Shown one piece after another: positions 51,855-60,935 of a DNA stretch of 64,000 nucleotides. The stretch is from JAHIKV01 sp963733145 (GTDB lineage: Bacteria > Planctomycetota > Planctomycetia > Pirellulales > Thermoguttaceae). The notes beneath the pieces were generated by a model that did no database searches, had not been told where the DNA came from, and saw nothing but the letters and a program-made list of their open reading frames with translations. Position 1 is the stretch's first letter. Every line of letters begins with the position of its first letter. The translations under genes and the position numbers were made by a program. The stretch covers positions 124,001-188,000 of the forward strand of contig CAVTCJ010000015.1 of the NCBI GenBank assembly GCA_963733145.1. The letters are read 5' to 3'.

Positions 51855-52439
51855 ATGAACATTAGCATCAACGGCCAAACCATCGAACTCCAACTCGGAG
51901 ACGTCGCCCTGCAGCGGGTCGACGCCATCGTCAACGCGGCCAACAGCCGGCTGGCCGGCGGCGGCGGAGTGGACGGGGCTATCCATCGCCGCGGCGGGCC
52001 GGAGATCATGCGCGACACCGACGCCCGATACCCCGAGGGCTGCCCGACCGGCTCGGCCGTTGCCTCCACCGCCGGCCGGCTCGACGCGCGCTGCGTAATC
52101 CACGCCGTCGGCCCGGTCTGGAGCGGAGGCCATCGCGGCGAGGCGGAATTGCTGGCCGCCGCGTATCGCCGCTCGTTGGAGCTGGCCGTCGAGCAGGATT
52201 GCGAGAGCGTCGCCCTGCCCGCCCTGAGCACTGGGGCATACCGCTTTCCGATGGATCGGGCGGCGCGGATTGCGCTTTCCACGGCCCGCGATTTTCTCGA
52301 ACGCCACGGCCGGCCGCGGCTGATCCGCTTCATCCTCTTCGACGAAGGGGCTTACGGGGCCTTCGCCGCGGCACTCGAAGAAATGCAGCGGGAAACGGCG
52401 GAAATCGACCGCGAAGGCACAAAGACAAGAAGCGATTGA
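51855..52439 (+). CDS. Macro-domain protein (ADP-ribose hydrolase type)
   Basis: 194 aa. IVNAANSRLAGGGGVDGAIH is the catalytic/ADP-ribose-binding loop of the MacroD group (O-acetyl-ADP-ribose deacetylase, mono-ADP-ribosyl hydrolase); VIHAVGPVWSGG and LPALSTGAYRFPMDRAARIA are the other ligand loops, all intact. The C-terminus is charged. Single gene, divergent from the beta-helix gene. Confidence 0.92.
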   Translation: MNISINGQTIELQLGDVALQRVDAIVNAANSRLAGGGGVDGAIHRRGGPEIMRDTDARYPEGCPTGSAVASTAGRLDARCVIHAVGPVWSGGHRGEAELLAAAYRRSLELAVEQDCESVALPALSTGAYRFPMDRAARIALSTARDFLERHGRPRLIRFILFDEGAYGAFAAALEEMQRETAEIDREGTKTRSD

Positions 52440-52502
52440 TCGCTATCGTGTTGAGCAGTCGATTCTCTATTTATTGTTGTTCAGAAAACTAATGCAAGAT
52501 CT

Positions 52503-52568
52503 GTTTAGCGGCCGTCGGCACGACGGCCCGTGATCTGACGCTGGCCGTCGTGCCGACGGCCGCTAAAC
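52503..52568. repeat. GGCCGTCGGCACGACGGCC inverted repeat
   Basis: Near-perfect palindrome between two convergent genes, preceded by the same TTCAGAAAA.TAATGCAA outer arm as at 8599. Confidence 0.9.
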
Positions 52569-52578
52569 GGCAAACTGG

Positions 52579-53322
52579 TTACCAGGAGAAGACCACCGTG
52601 CCGGCGGGCGTCTCGGCGAACACGTCTCCCGGCCCGGCCACTTTCGCCCCGTCGATGAAATTCTTCGGATCGATCCCGAGGACGTGGGAGCAGTGCCCGC
52701 ATACCAGCACCTTCCCGCCTTGGGCGATGAAGTCGGCAATCATTTTTTTCAGCGGCGGAAAACCGGAGAATTGCAGGGCGGGATCTAAATCCTTGGTGGC
52801 GAAGACCGGGGCCTTGACGTTGAGAAACACCGCGACCCGGCGGCCGTCCTTGGCGGCCGCTTGGGCAAACGCCAGGGCCATCGAGACGGCGTGCAGTTCT
52901 TCCTTGCCCCGCGTGATGTTGATCAGCACCGGCTGTTTGGCGTCCGGGGCGGGCTGCTTAGCCGCGTCCCCGTCGGCCGTGACCGGTTTTCCCTTGTAGC
53001 CCGCCGCTTCGATGGCCGCCACGATCTTGTCCGTGGGGACCTCCGACATCGGCGCCGTCACCAGGGCCTTTTTATCGGCCAGCGACACTTTGGCCGCGCG
53101 GACGCCGGGGATGTCCTTGAGCGCCGCGGTGATCGTGTCCACGCAACCCTGGCAGCTCATCCCCTCGATGGCAAAGGTGCGTTGGTCCGCTTTGGAGCAG
53201 GCCGTACAATCGGCGGGTTTCGCCGCCGTCCCGTTCCCGGTGGAACCGACGAGGCGGAACGTCACTCCGCCGATCAAAAAGGCCGCCACGGCAACGATCA
53301 CGTAGGTAGAAGTCTTGGACAT
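52579..53322 (-). CDS. Membrane-anchored HMA-DsrE fusion protein
   Basis: 247 aa. N-terminal helix STYVIVAVAAFLIGGVTFRL, an HMA heavy-metal-associated domain with FAIEGMSCQGCVDTITAALK (the GMxCxxC copper/metal site), then a DsrE/DsrF-like domain (VLINITRGKEELHAVSMALA, VLVCGHCSHVLGIDPKNFID). A short Pro/Ala linker joins them. The DsrE Cys in VCGHC could take part in sulfur or thiol transfer, so a metal-thiol exchange role at the membrane is plausible but inferred. Start ATG 53322. Confidence 0.88.
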   Translation of the reverse strand: MSKTSTYVIVAVAAFLIGGVTFRLVGSTGNGTAAKPADCTACSKADQRTFAIEGMSCQGCVDTITAALKDIPGVRAAKVSLADKKALVTAPMSEVPTDKIVAAIEAAGYKGKPVTADGDAAKQPAPDAKQPVLINITRGKEELHAVSMALAFAQAAAKDGRRVAVFLNVKAPVFATKDLDPALQFSGFPPLKKMIADFIAQGGKVLVCGHCSHVLGIDPKNFIDGAKVAGPGDVFAETPAGTVVFSW

Positions 53323-53655
53323 GTTTGCTCTCCCATTATCTAGTTTCACGGAATACGAATGTAGCTGCCTCTGTGCAGCACTATTACGCTCCATTATATA
53401 CCCTTCAGTCAAACTGCCTACCATTCCGGCTTCTCCGGTGTGTGGCAAAAGTTCCTGGCAAAGCGGTCATTCTGAGCGGAGCGAAGAATCTCTGTGATTC
53501 CAGCCAGATTCTTCGCTCCGCTCAGAATGACGCCAACGCCATGAAATCTTGCCGCACACGCTTGTCCGGCTTTTCTTTACTTCCTCCCTCATCCCTGCTA
53601 AACTGAGTAGTTTGACAATGGGGTATTCTACCCAATCCTTGCGGACTTCAACCGG
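53323..53655. repeat. Gene-free gap with a TCATTCTGAGCG palindrome
   Basis: 333 bp upstream of uvrA. Contains one inverted repeat (53466-53531). No LexA-type operator of a familiar kind stands out, and no other feature is seen. Confidence 0.6.
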
Positions 53656-56600
53656 ATGGCTTTGGAAAACCGAGCTACCGCCGACGAGTATATCCGCATC
53701 CGCGGGGCGCGGATGCACAACCTGCAAAACATCGACCTGGACATCCACCGCGATCGACTGGTCGTGATCACCGGTCCCAGCGGCTCGGGCAAAAGCTCGC
53801 TCGCCTTCGACACCCTCTACGCCGAAGGGCAACGCCAGTACATCGAGTCGCTCTCGACCTACGCCCGGCAGTTCCTCCACCAGTTGGAGCGGCCCGAGGT
53901 CGATCTGATCGAGGGCCTGCAGCCGACGATTTCCATCGACCAGCGGGCCGGCAGCCACAATCCCCGCAGCACCGTGGCCACGGTGACCGAGATTTACGAT
54001 TATCTCCGGCTGCTCTACGCCCGGCTCGGCCGGCCGCGGTGCCACAAATGCGGCCAGCCGATCAGCCAGCAATCGCCGGAGAGAATCGTCGATTCCCTAA
54101 TGGAACTGCACCAGGGGACGCGGGTGATGATCCTCGCGCCGATGGTCCGCGGGCGAAAGGGCGAACACAAGGACGTCTTCGGCGCGATCCGCAAGGCCGG
54201 CCTGCTGCGGGCGCGGGTCGACGGCCGGGTGATCGACGTCGACGACCCGCCCGAGTTGCCGCCCCGCAAAACGCACGACATCGAGGCCGTCGTCGATCGC
54301 GTGGTCGTCCGCGAAGGCGCCCGCGGCCGCATCGCCGAATCGGTCAACCTGGCCATCCGCCACGGCGACGGGCTGGTGCTGGCCACGCACGAGGAAAAGC
54401 GCGACGGGATTTCACAGTGGCGGGACCGGCTCTTCAGCACGCTTTACGCCTGTCCCCACTGCGGGATCAGCTTCGAGGAACTGGAGCCGCGGACCTTCAG
54501 CTTCAACAGTCCTTACGGCGCGTGCCCCGAGTGCGAGGGCCTCGGCTCGCGCACGGCGTTCGATCCCGAATTGGTCGTGCCCGATTGGGGACTATCGCTT
54601 GCCGATGGGGCCATGGCGCCGTGGCGCGGTGAAACGCCCGCCGCCCAGCGTAAACACCGAAAATATCTGGAGCCCTTTCTGGCCAAGGCGGGCGTCGATT
54701 GGTCCACACCCCTGGAAAAGCTCACGCCGAAACGCCGCGCAGCTCCTGCACGGCTTGGGCAAGCAATTCGCCGGCGTGCTGGCGATGCTCGACAAGGAGT
54801 ACGACGCCACCGCGAGCGAGTCGAAACGCCAGCGGCTGGAGACCTTCCGCGGCGAGATTCCGTGCGCCGAGTGCGGCGGCGCCCGGCTGCGCGCCGAGGC
54901 CCGTGCGGTTCGTTTCGGCGGCAAGGCGATACATGAGATCACCGCCATGTCGGTCGCGACGGCCCGGCAGTTTTTCAAGTCTGATGTAGCACAGCCGCCC
55001 TCGGCTGTGCCAAACGTAACCTCGCCGCCCTCGGCTGTGCCAAACGTAACCTCGCCGCCCTCGGCTGTGCCAAACGTAACCTCGCCGCCCTCGGCTGTGC
55101 CAAACGTAACCTCGCCGCCCTCGGCTGTGCCAAACGTAACCTCGCCGCCCTCGGCTATGCCGGAATGTCAACCTTCGATACCCTGTGACTTGATTCCCGT
55201 TGACGAAATACACAGCCGGGGGCGGCTGTGCTACACTTCTGATCAATGGCCGATCGCCCGGCCGATACTGGGCGAGATTTCCGCCCGGCTCGACTTCTTG
55301 CTCCGCGTGGGTCTGGACTACCTCACGCTCGACCGCCCCGCCGGATCGCTCAGCGGCGGCGAGCTGCAGCGCGTGCGGCTGGCGGCCGGAATGGGCTCGG
55401 GCCTGGTCGGCGCGTGCTACGTGTTGGACGAGCCTTCCATCGGCCTGCACGCCCGGGACAACCGGCGGCTGATCGACGCGCTGCGAGAATTGCAATCCCG
55501 CGGCAACACGGTGATCGTGGTCGAACACGACGAAACGATCATGCGCTGCGCCGACTGGCTGGTGGACCTCGGGCCGGGCGCGGGCCGGCACGGCGGCCGC
55601 GTGGTGGCCCAGGGCACGCCCGAGGAAATCGCCGCCTGCCCGGATTCGCTCACCGGCCGCTATCTGGCCGGGGTCGAGCGGATTCCCTTGCCCGAGAGCC
55701 GACGCCGCACGGCCAAGACGCGAGCCGTCACCATCGAAGGCGTGACGACGAACAACCTCAAGGACGTTACGGCCCACTTCCCGCTCTCCGCGCTGGTCTG
55801 CGTGACGGGCGTGAGCGGGTCGGGGAAAAGCTCGCTGGTCGATGAAACGCTGGCCCGGGCGCTGGTCCGGCGGCTGGGCGGCACGGCGCCGAAGCCCGGC
55901 CCGCACCGCAGCCTCCGCGGCGCGGCCCAGATCGACAAGGTGGTGCAGATCGACCAGTCGCCCATCGGCCGCACCCCGCGGAGCAATCCGGCCACCTACA
56001 CCGGCCTGTTCGACGAGGTGCGGAAGGTCTTTGCCAACACCCGCGCCGCCCGCGCGGGGCTATCGGGCGGGCCGCTTCAGCTTCAACGTCAAGGGCGGAC
56101 GCTGCGAGGAGTGCCAAGGCCACGGGCAACGGCGGATCGAGATGAACTTCCTCCCCGACCTCTACGTCGCTTGCCCCGTCTGCGAAGGAAAACGCTTCAA
56201 CCGCCAGACGCTGGAGATCCGCTACCGCGACCGTTCGATCGCCGACGTCTTGGACATGCCGGTGGAAGAGGCGGCCGAGTTTTTCGAGAACTTTCCCGTC
56301 ATCCTCCGCCTCGTCCGCGGCTTGCAGGAGGTGGGGCTGGGATACATGGCCCTCGGCCAGCCCTCGAACACGCTCTCGGGCGGCGAGGCCCAACGCATCA
56401 AGCTCGCCGCCGAATTGTGCCGCGTCGATACCGGGCGGACGCTCTACATCCTCGACGAGCCGACCACCGGCTTGCACTTCGACGACGTGCGGAAACTGCT
56501 GGCCGTGCTCGAGCGGCTGGTCGATCTGGGCAATACCGTCCTCGTGATCGAGCACAACCTGGAGGTCGTCAAGACGGCCGACTGGATCATCGACCTCGGG

Positions 56601-56723
56601 CCGGAAGGCGGCGACCTCGGCGGTCAAATCGTGGCCGCCGGCACGCCCGAGGAAATCGCCGCCCTCCCCGCCAACCACACCGGCCGCTTCCTCCGCCCAA
56701 AGCTGGGGTCAGAGCGCCATTAG
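53656..56723 (+). CDS. uvrA: UvrA excinuclease subunit (two frameshifts, large in-frame repeat insert)
   Basis: About 1020 aa DNA-damage sensor ATPase of nucleotide excision repair. First half: GPSGSGKSSLAFDTLYAEGQ (Walker A), CHKCGQPIS and CPHCGISFEELEPRTFSFNS (zinc sites), GSLSGGELQRVRLAAGMGSG (signature), YVLDEPSIGLHARDN (Walker B). Second half: GVSGSGKSSLVDETLARALV, FSFNVKGGRCEECQGHG, NTLSGGEAQRIKLAAELC, ILDEPTTGLHFDDVRKLLAV. Single-base insertions near 54731 and in the GGGG at 56056-56059 break the frame; both repair to perfect family sequence. About 85 codons of repeat DNA interrupt it at 54984-55240. The last residues, GSERH, come from the end of the adjoining RAYT island. Confidence 0.93.
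54984..55240 (+). repeat. In-frame palindrome with 30-bp tandem expansion inside uvrA
   Basis: Outer arms GCACAGCCGCCCTCGGCTG and CAGCCGGGGGCGGCTGTGCT enclose five identical 30-bp units, each coding PPSAVPNVTS, and a sixth partial. The insert lies between the ARQFF and the PIARPILGEISARLDFLL segments, just before the first ABC signature, and has no stop codon. A simple copy of the same palindrome is in addB at about 810-872. Confidence 0.92.
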
Positions 56724-56822
56724 TCATTAGTGTAGAGGACGCGCGACAGCCAAGCGCGCCGCGGCAAGTCGCCATGCCGCTGAACGCGGCCATTTGCCGG
56801 GTGCACCCTGCGGTTTGCGATT

Positions 56823-57102
56823 TTAGGCGGCTTGATGGGCGCAGCGGGAACCGGTCAGGCGATGGGGGCGGTTCCGCCAGAAACGGGCCAGCGTGGGGGT
56901 GTCGCTGAGGTGGTCGGCGACCAGGGTCAGCATGGCTTCGGTGCCGTGCGACCAGAATTTCTCCGTGCCCTTCATCCGCCGGTTGATCTGCTTCACCGTT
57001 GATTCCACGTAGGTGCTCGTCATCGGCAATCCTTGTTTGCGGTATTCGGGGTAAGCCATCCGGGACTGCTGGTTCCGCAAGTATCCCAGTGACGGAGTGT
57101 TT
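56823..57102 (-). pseudogene. C-terminal remnant of a transposase-like protein
   Basis: About 90 codons, YLRNQQSRMAYPEYRKQGLP, STYVESTVKQINRRMKGTEK, FWSHGTEAMLTLVADHLSD, resembling the C-terminal part of long planctomycete transposase-like proteins with the RN..RM.Y..YR..GLP pattern (ISKra4-like). The 5' part is missing and is cut exactly where the internal GGGGTCAGAGCG copy begins (57103). No intact copy is in the window. Confidence 0.6.
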
Positions 57103-57167
57103 GGGGTCAGAGCGCTCTTAGTCATTAGGCATTGCGGGAATCGGGTGAAAAAAGTACAATTCATCAC

Positions 57168-58122
57168 ATGGCCAGACCGTTACGAGTCGACTTTCCGGGG
57201 GCGCTGCATCACGTGATGTCGCGCGGCAACGAGCGGCAGCCCGTCGTCCGCGACGACGCCGACCGGCGGCGCCGGCTCGATTGGCTTCGCCGGACGGTGG
57301 AAATCTACGGCTGGCGGCTGCTCGCCTTCGTGCTGATGAGGAATCACGAACACCTCTTTCTGGCCACCCCGGAGGCCAATCTCGCCGCCGGCATGCAGTA
57401 TCTCAACGGCAGCTACACCAGCTATTTCAACCACCGCCATCGCCGCGTAGGCCACCTCTTCCAGGGGCGCTTCCGCAGCCACTTGGTCGACGAAGAGGGA
57501 TACTTTCTGGAGGTCAGCCGGTATATCCATCTGAATCCGGTGCGCCGCCGGGCTGGTCGAGCGGCCCGAACAGTGGCCCTGGAGCAGCTATGACGGATAC
57601 CGCCGGCAGCGCGGCGTGTTGAGTTGGGTGAGCTATGACGAGGTGCTGGGCGAGTTTGGCCGTGGCGATGCCGGCCGCCGGGCTTACGTCCGCTTCGTCC
57701 ACGCCGGGATGGAAGAGCCGCCCCCTTCGCCGTTCGCCGGCGCGAAGGGCGGACTGCTCGTCGGCTCGGCGCAGTTTGTCGAACGGATGCGAAAGCTGCT
57801 CGGCGATCGCCCGGCCGATGCCGCCGTGCCGCAGTTGAAGCGCCTCCGCCGCCGGCCGCCGCTGGCCAAAATCGCGGGTGTGACGGCGAAACATTTCGGC
57901 TCCGATCCGGCCTCTTGGACGATCGGCCGCCGCTGCGACGACGCCGGCCGCACGGTGGCGGCATACCTCGCCCGCCGCCGTTTCGGCTATTCCGCCGCCG
58001 AAGTGGCTCATGCCTTGGGCTACCGCAGCCACGGCAGCGTGCGGAACGCCTTGCTGCGCGTCGAGGCGGGCGGCCGCAAGATGCAAAACGCCATCGCCAA
58101 TCTCGAGGGCAAGCTCCACTAA
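57168..58122 (+). CDS. REP-associated tyrosine transposase (RAYT, Y1/HUH family) with DnaA-like C-terminal domain (one frameshift)
   Basis: About 317 aa after removing one extra C near 57546. N-terminus MARPLRVDFPGALHHVMSRG then NERQPVVRDDADR is the RAYT signature. VLMRNHEHLFLATPEANLAA supplies the HxH metal site, and FLEVSRYIHLNPVRAGL the catalytic tyrosine region. The corrected middle reads ERPEQWPWSSYDGYRRQRGV. The C-terminal domain (RRFGYSAAEVAHALGYRSHG then SVRNALLRVE) resembles the DnaA C-terminal helix-turn-helix found in some RAYT groups. RAYTs are single-copy domesticated IS200-like enzymes that cut and move short palindromes near their gene. Confidence 0.88.
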
Positions 58123-58224
58123 GCGGTCGTCCAAAAACAACTTGTGGTGCAGGCGTCCCGCCTGCTCTGTGCAGCCGAGACGGCCGCACCACAAAACACG
58201 AAGTTGTTTTCGGACGACGACTAA
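58121..58224. repeat. About 100-bp palindromic element, copy 2
   Basis: Begins at the RAYT TAA stop (TAAGCGGTCGTCC...) and ends GACGACTAA. Nearly identical to 40115-40216 along its whole length, 18 kb away. Confidence 0.9.
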
Positions 58225-58251
58225 TGGCGCTCTGACCCCAAGACAAACCCA

Positions 58252-58346
58252 GCCACGGCAGCGTGCGGAACGCCTTGCTGCGCGTCGAGGCGGGCGGCCG
58301 CAAGATGCAAAACGCCATCGCCACTCTCGAGGGCAAGCTCCCCTAA
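58252..58346 (+). repeat. Duplicate of the RAYT gene 3' end
   Basis: About 95 bp match 58026-58122 with only about two mismatches and then run directly into the right 26-bp terminal repeat. It has no start codon and is a fragment, not a gene. Confidence 0.9.
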
Positions 58347-58349
58347 TGA

Positions 58350-59165
58350 CTAATGGCGCTCTGACCCCATTACAAGGGCCAGCAGGCAATCGAGCTTGCC
58401 GTCCGGGTCGCGCAGGCACTGCGCCGAGAGGGCGGCGTGAAACACTTCGCCTCCCTTGCGGATGAAACGCTTCTCGAACACCAGGCCGCGCGACGAACCG
58501 TCCAGGAGCGACCGGAAGCGGGCGTCCTCGGCGGCCAGGTCGTCGGGATGCGTCAATTTGTTCCAATCGACCACGGCCAGCTCGTCCCGGGTGTAGCCGA
58601 GCATCCGGCACAAACGGTCGTTGACCTCGATCCATTCCTTCGCGGGCGACATCATGGCCATGCCGATCAGCCCCTGCTCGAAGAAGCCGCGGAAGCGCTC
58701 TTCGCTCTGCAAGAGCCACTGTTCCGCTTTGCGGCGTTCGGCGATTTCGCTTTCCAGGGAGCGGTTGGCTTTGGCCAGTTCGGCGGTTCGCTCGGCCACG
58801 CGAAGTTCGAGCCGGTCGTGAGCGTCTTGGAGTCTTTGTTCCGCCTCGCGGCGGCGGCGCATTTGGTGGTGCAGATGGCGGTGGAAGACCGCGATGCCGC
58901 CCAGTCCCAGCAGCCACATCCCGCCGTAGCCCAGAATGCGGTCCCGAATGTTGAGCGCCTCCATCGACCGGATCGCTTGCTCGCTTCTTTCGGCGCCGCG
59001 GGCTTCCTTGCGGAGCAATGCCTCAGCTTGATTCCGCTCGTCGATTACCTCGAAGGTCAACACCGTGGCGATGGCGATCGTCCAGAAACCGACCAGCATC
59101 CAGATCGAGAGCCGGAACCGCGGCAGTTCCAGCGAGAAAAAGCCGCTCTTCTCAGTTTCCATCAA
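58350..59165 (-). pseudogene. Membrane PAS-domain sensor, C-terminally truncated at the RAYT island
   Basis: 271 aa. Two membrane helices (IWMLVGFWTIAIATVLTFEV, GYGGMWLLGLGGIAVFHRH), a coiled coil (LRVAERTAELAKANRSLESE), then a PAS domain (FRGFFEQGLIGMAMMSPAKE, LGYTRDELAVVDWNKLTHPD, FIRKGGEVFHAALSAQ). It stops at CLLALVMGSERH, exactly where a PAS domain would pass into its PAC end and an output kinase domain. The final GSERH is coded by the island's terminal repeat. The kinase or cyclase output is missing, so it is probably a remnant. Confidence 0.75.
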
Positions 59166-59253
59166 ACCTCTCCCTCATTCAATCCTTCGGGGACAGGGGC
59201 AAATCCCATTGTTCCGTCCTGCTCATATATTGTAACTCATTTCGCGAGGATTT

Positions 59254-60408
59254 TCAGGCGGTGGTCCCGCTTTCTCTTTGGCAAACGGACGAGGGGGTGT
59301 CGGCCACGCCGAATACACGACCTTCGATGTATGTAACGGGCGGCAAAAGGTATGCTCCGGCTGCCAGGGCTGCATCACATCGCGCCCGGATCGCGCCCAG
59401 ATAGAATGAAAATATGCGGAAGATCAGCACGATAATCATGGTGGCGACCAGTGCCCAGACGGCCCAGCCGGCCAGCGTGGTGAGGATGCCGAGGGCCATC
59501 CGGGCCTGCTCCTGATACTGGCGGGACAGCGTGGCCATCGAGTCGACGATCTTCCCGCTCTGCTCGCCGACGTCCAGCGTGTCGAGGAAATCGACGGGGT
59601 ATCCTCCCGCCCCGCAAAACGCCTCGTGGATCGAATTGCCGGCCGAGATTTCCGCGTCGATCACCGGAATCTGGTCGATGTATCGCGCGTTGCGGGTGCT
59701 GCGGAGGCTGAGCTGCAGCGCCCGGCGGACGTCCATGCCCGTGCTCATCGTCAGGTGCATCGACCAGGCCAGCCGGGCCAGGGCCATCGTTTGCAGCGGT
59801 TTGCCAAATCCCGGCAGACGCAGGACCAGCAGTTGAATGGGTCGGGTCCAGATCATGCCCCGGCCAACCGCCCGCAGCACCAGCCAAATCACCGCCGCCG
59901 ACACGGCCAGAAACGTCAGATAGATGGTCAGCCCGCGGTCGCCGATCAGGCCGAAGCCGAGGATGTCGATTCTACTGTTGGTCATTTTCTGGATGAAGCC
60001 CATGATCCAGATCAGGAAGCCGACCACGGCCAGGGCGATGCCCAGTTGGATCAGCGGCCAGGAGATGGCGGCCAGGAAGTTGCGCCGCATGGTCTGCCGG
60101 GTTTCGTAATGCTCGGCCAGTTGCCCCAGGACGGCATCCAGGTTGCCGGTTTGCTCGCCCACCTCGACCATCTCGCGGAAGAGCCGGGGAAAGAAGTCGC
60201 CCGTGCCGGCCAGCGAATCGGCCAGGGCTTCGCCGCGGGCCAGGTCCCCGCTGATTTGCAGCAGGAGGCGGCGGAGTTGCCCGGTCGAGCGGTCGGCCTC
60301 GCGGGCGAAGACGGTGCGGACGTCAATGCCCGCCTCCAGCGAAATGCTGCAGCGGCGGCAGAGGCCGACGAGCGGTTTCAATTGGACGCGGGGAGAAAAC
60401 ATGGACAT
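59254..60408 (-). CDS. Type II secretion / type IV pilus inner-membrane protein (GspF/PilC family)
   Basis: 384 aa with two T2SSF domains. Domain one: LVGLCRRCSISLEAGIDVRT, FFPRLFREMVEVGEQTGNLD, and a double helix (ISWPLIQLGIALAVVGFLIW). Domain two: ALARLAWSMHLTMSTGMDVR, VDFLDTLDVGEQSGKIVDSM, final helix VWALVATMIIVLIFRIFSFY. It forms the platform for pseudopilus or pilus assembly. No ATPase or pilin gene is adjacent; the DUF1559 prepilin-like protein is 35 kb away. The last 30 residues look non-homologous and may read into spacer. Confidence 0.88.
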   Translation of the reverse strand: MSMFSPRVQLKPLVGLCRRCSISLEAGIDVRTVFAREADRSTGQLRRLLLQISGDLARGEALADSLAGTGDFFPRLFREMVEVGEQTGNLDAVLGQLAEHYETRQTMRRNFLAAISWPLIQLGIALAVVGFLIWIMGFIQKMTNSRIDILGFGLIGDRGLTIYLTFLAVSAAVIWLVLRAVGRGMIWTRPIQLLVLRLPGFGKPLQTMALARLAWSMHLTMSTGMDVRRALQLSLRSTRNARYIDQIPVIDAEISAGNSIHEAFCGAGGYPVDFLDTLDVGEQSGKIVDSMATLSRQYQEQARMALGILTTLAGWAVWALVATMIIVLIFRIFSFYLGAIRARCDAALAAGAYLLPPVTYIEGRVFGVADTPSSVCQRESGTTA

Positions 60409-60566
60409 GGTTTGCCGTCTCCGTTCCTGGATGGTTCAATTATCCCATAATGGCGCAAATTGACCAGGACTCCACTTGCATTATACTGTCGATTGCTAGT
60501 GGGTTGATTTCTCCGTCAGATTATAATGTGAATTAGCACTGGGTCTAAGCGAATGGGGCACCATCT

Positions 60567-60935
60567 ATGCGTGTAGCCTTGGTCAACGCCCCGCTTCGCT
60601 CCGCGATCAGCGACTTGGCCCTCGGCCACCAGATTCCGCTGGGGCTGCTGATGATCGCCGGTCCGCTGCTGGACAGCGGCCACGAGGCAACGTTAATCGA
60701 CGCCGCCCGCGATTATCTCAGCGACGAGCGGATTTTGCAGCGGCTCCGCGAGCGGGGAGCGGAAGTCGTGTTGACCGGCCACTCGGCCTCCACGAAAGCC
60801 CATGCCGGGTGCCTGAGGATGCTGGGGGCACTCAAACGGGCGATGCCCCAAATCGTGACCGTCTACGGCGGCGTTCATCCGACGAACCATTGGCGGGAAA
60901 TCCTCGCCAACCATTCAGGCATCTTATTCCGGTGA
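60567..60935 (+). pseudogene. N-terminal fragment of a B12-binding radical SAM protein
   Basis: 122 aa. MRVALVNAPLRSAISDLALG, IPLGLLMIAGPLLDSGHEAT, VVLTGHSASTKAHAGCLRML and VTVYGGVHPTNHWREILANH form the cobalamin-binding domain that precedes the radical SAM barrel in this superfamily. The protein stops at SGILFR just after the GGVHP motif; neither the CxxxCxxC cluster nor further homology is found in any frame before 61020, so the rest is deleted. Confidence 0.75.

Larger units (their letters stand above)
56705..58368. mobile_element. RAYT island bounded by perfect 26-bp inverted repeats
   Basis: Left end 56705-56730 begins GGGGTCAGAGCGCCATTAG; the right end 58343-58368 is its exact complement over all 26 bases. 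Inside: a remnant transposase-like reading frame, a diverged direct copy of the end (57103-57128), the RAYT gene, a 19-bp inverted copy (58221-58239), and a duplicate of the RAYT 3' end. Both flanking genes, uvrA and the PAS gene, end within the terminal repeats. Confidence 0.75.

Noticed and set aside
54720..56060. Programmed ribosomal frameshifts in uvrA
   Set aside because: Both sites are +1 insertions in ordinary A or G runs without slippery heptamers or stimulatory structure, and many other genes here have the same kind of indel.
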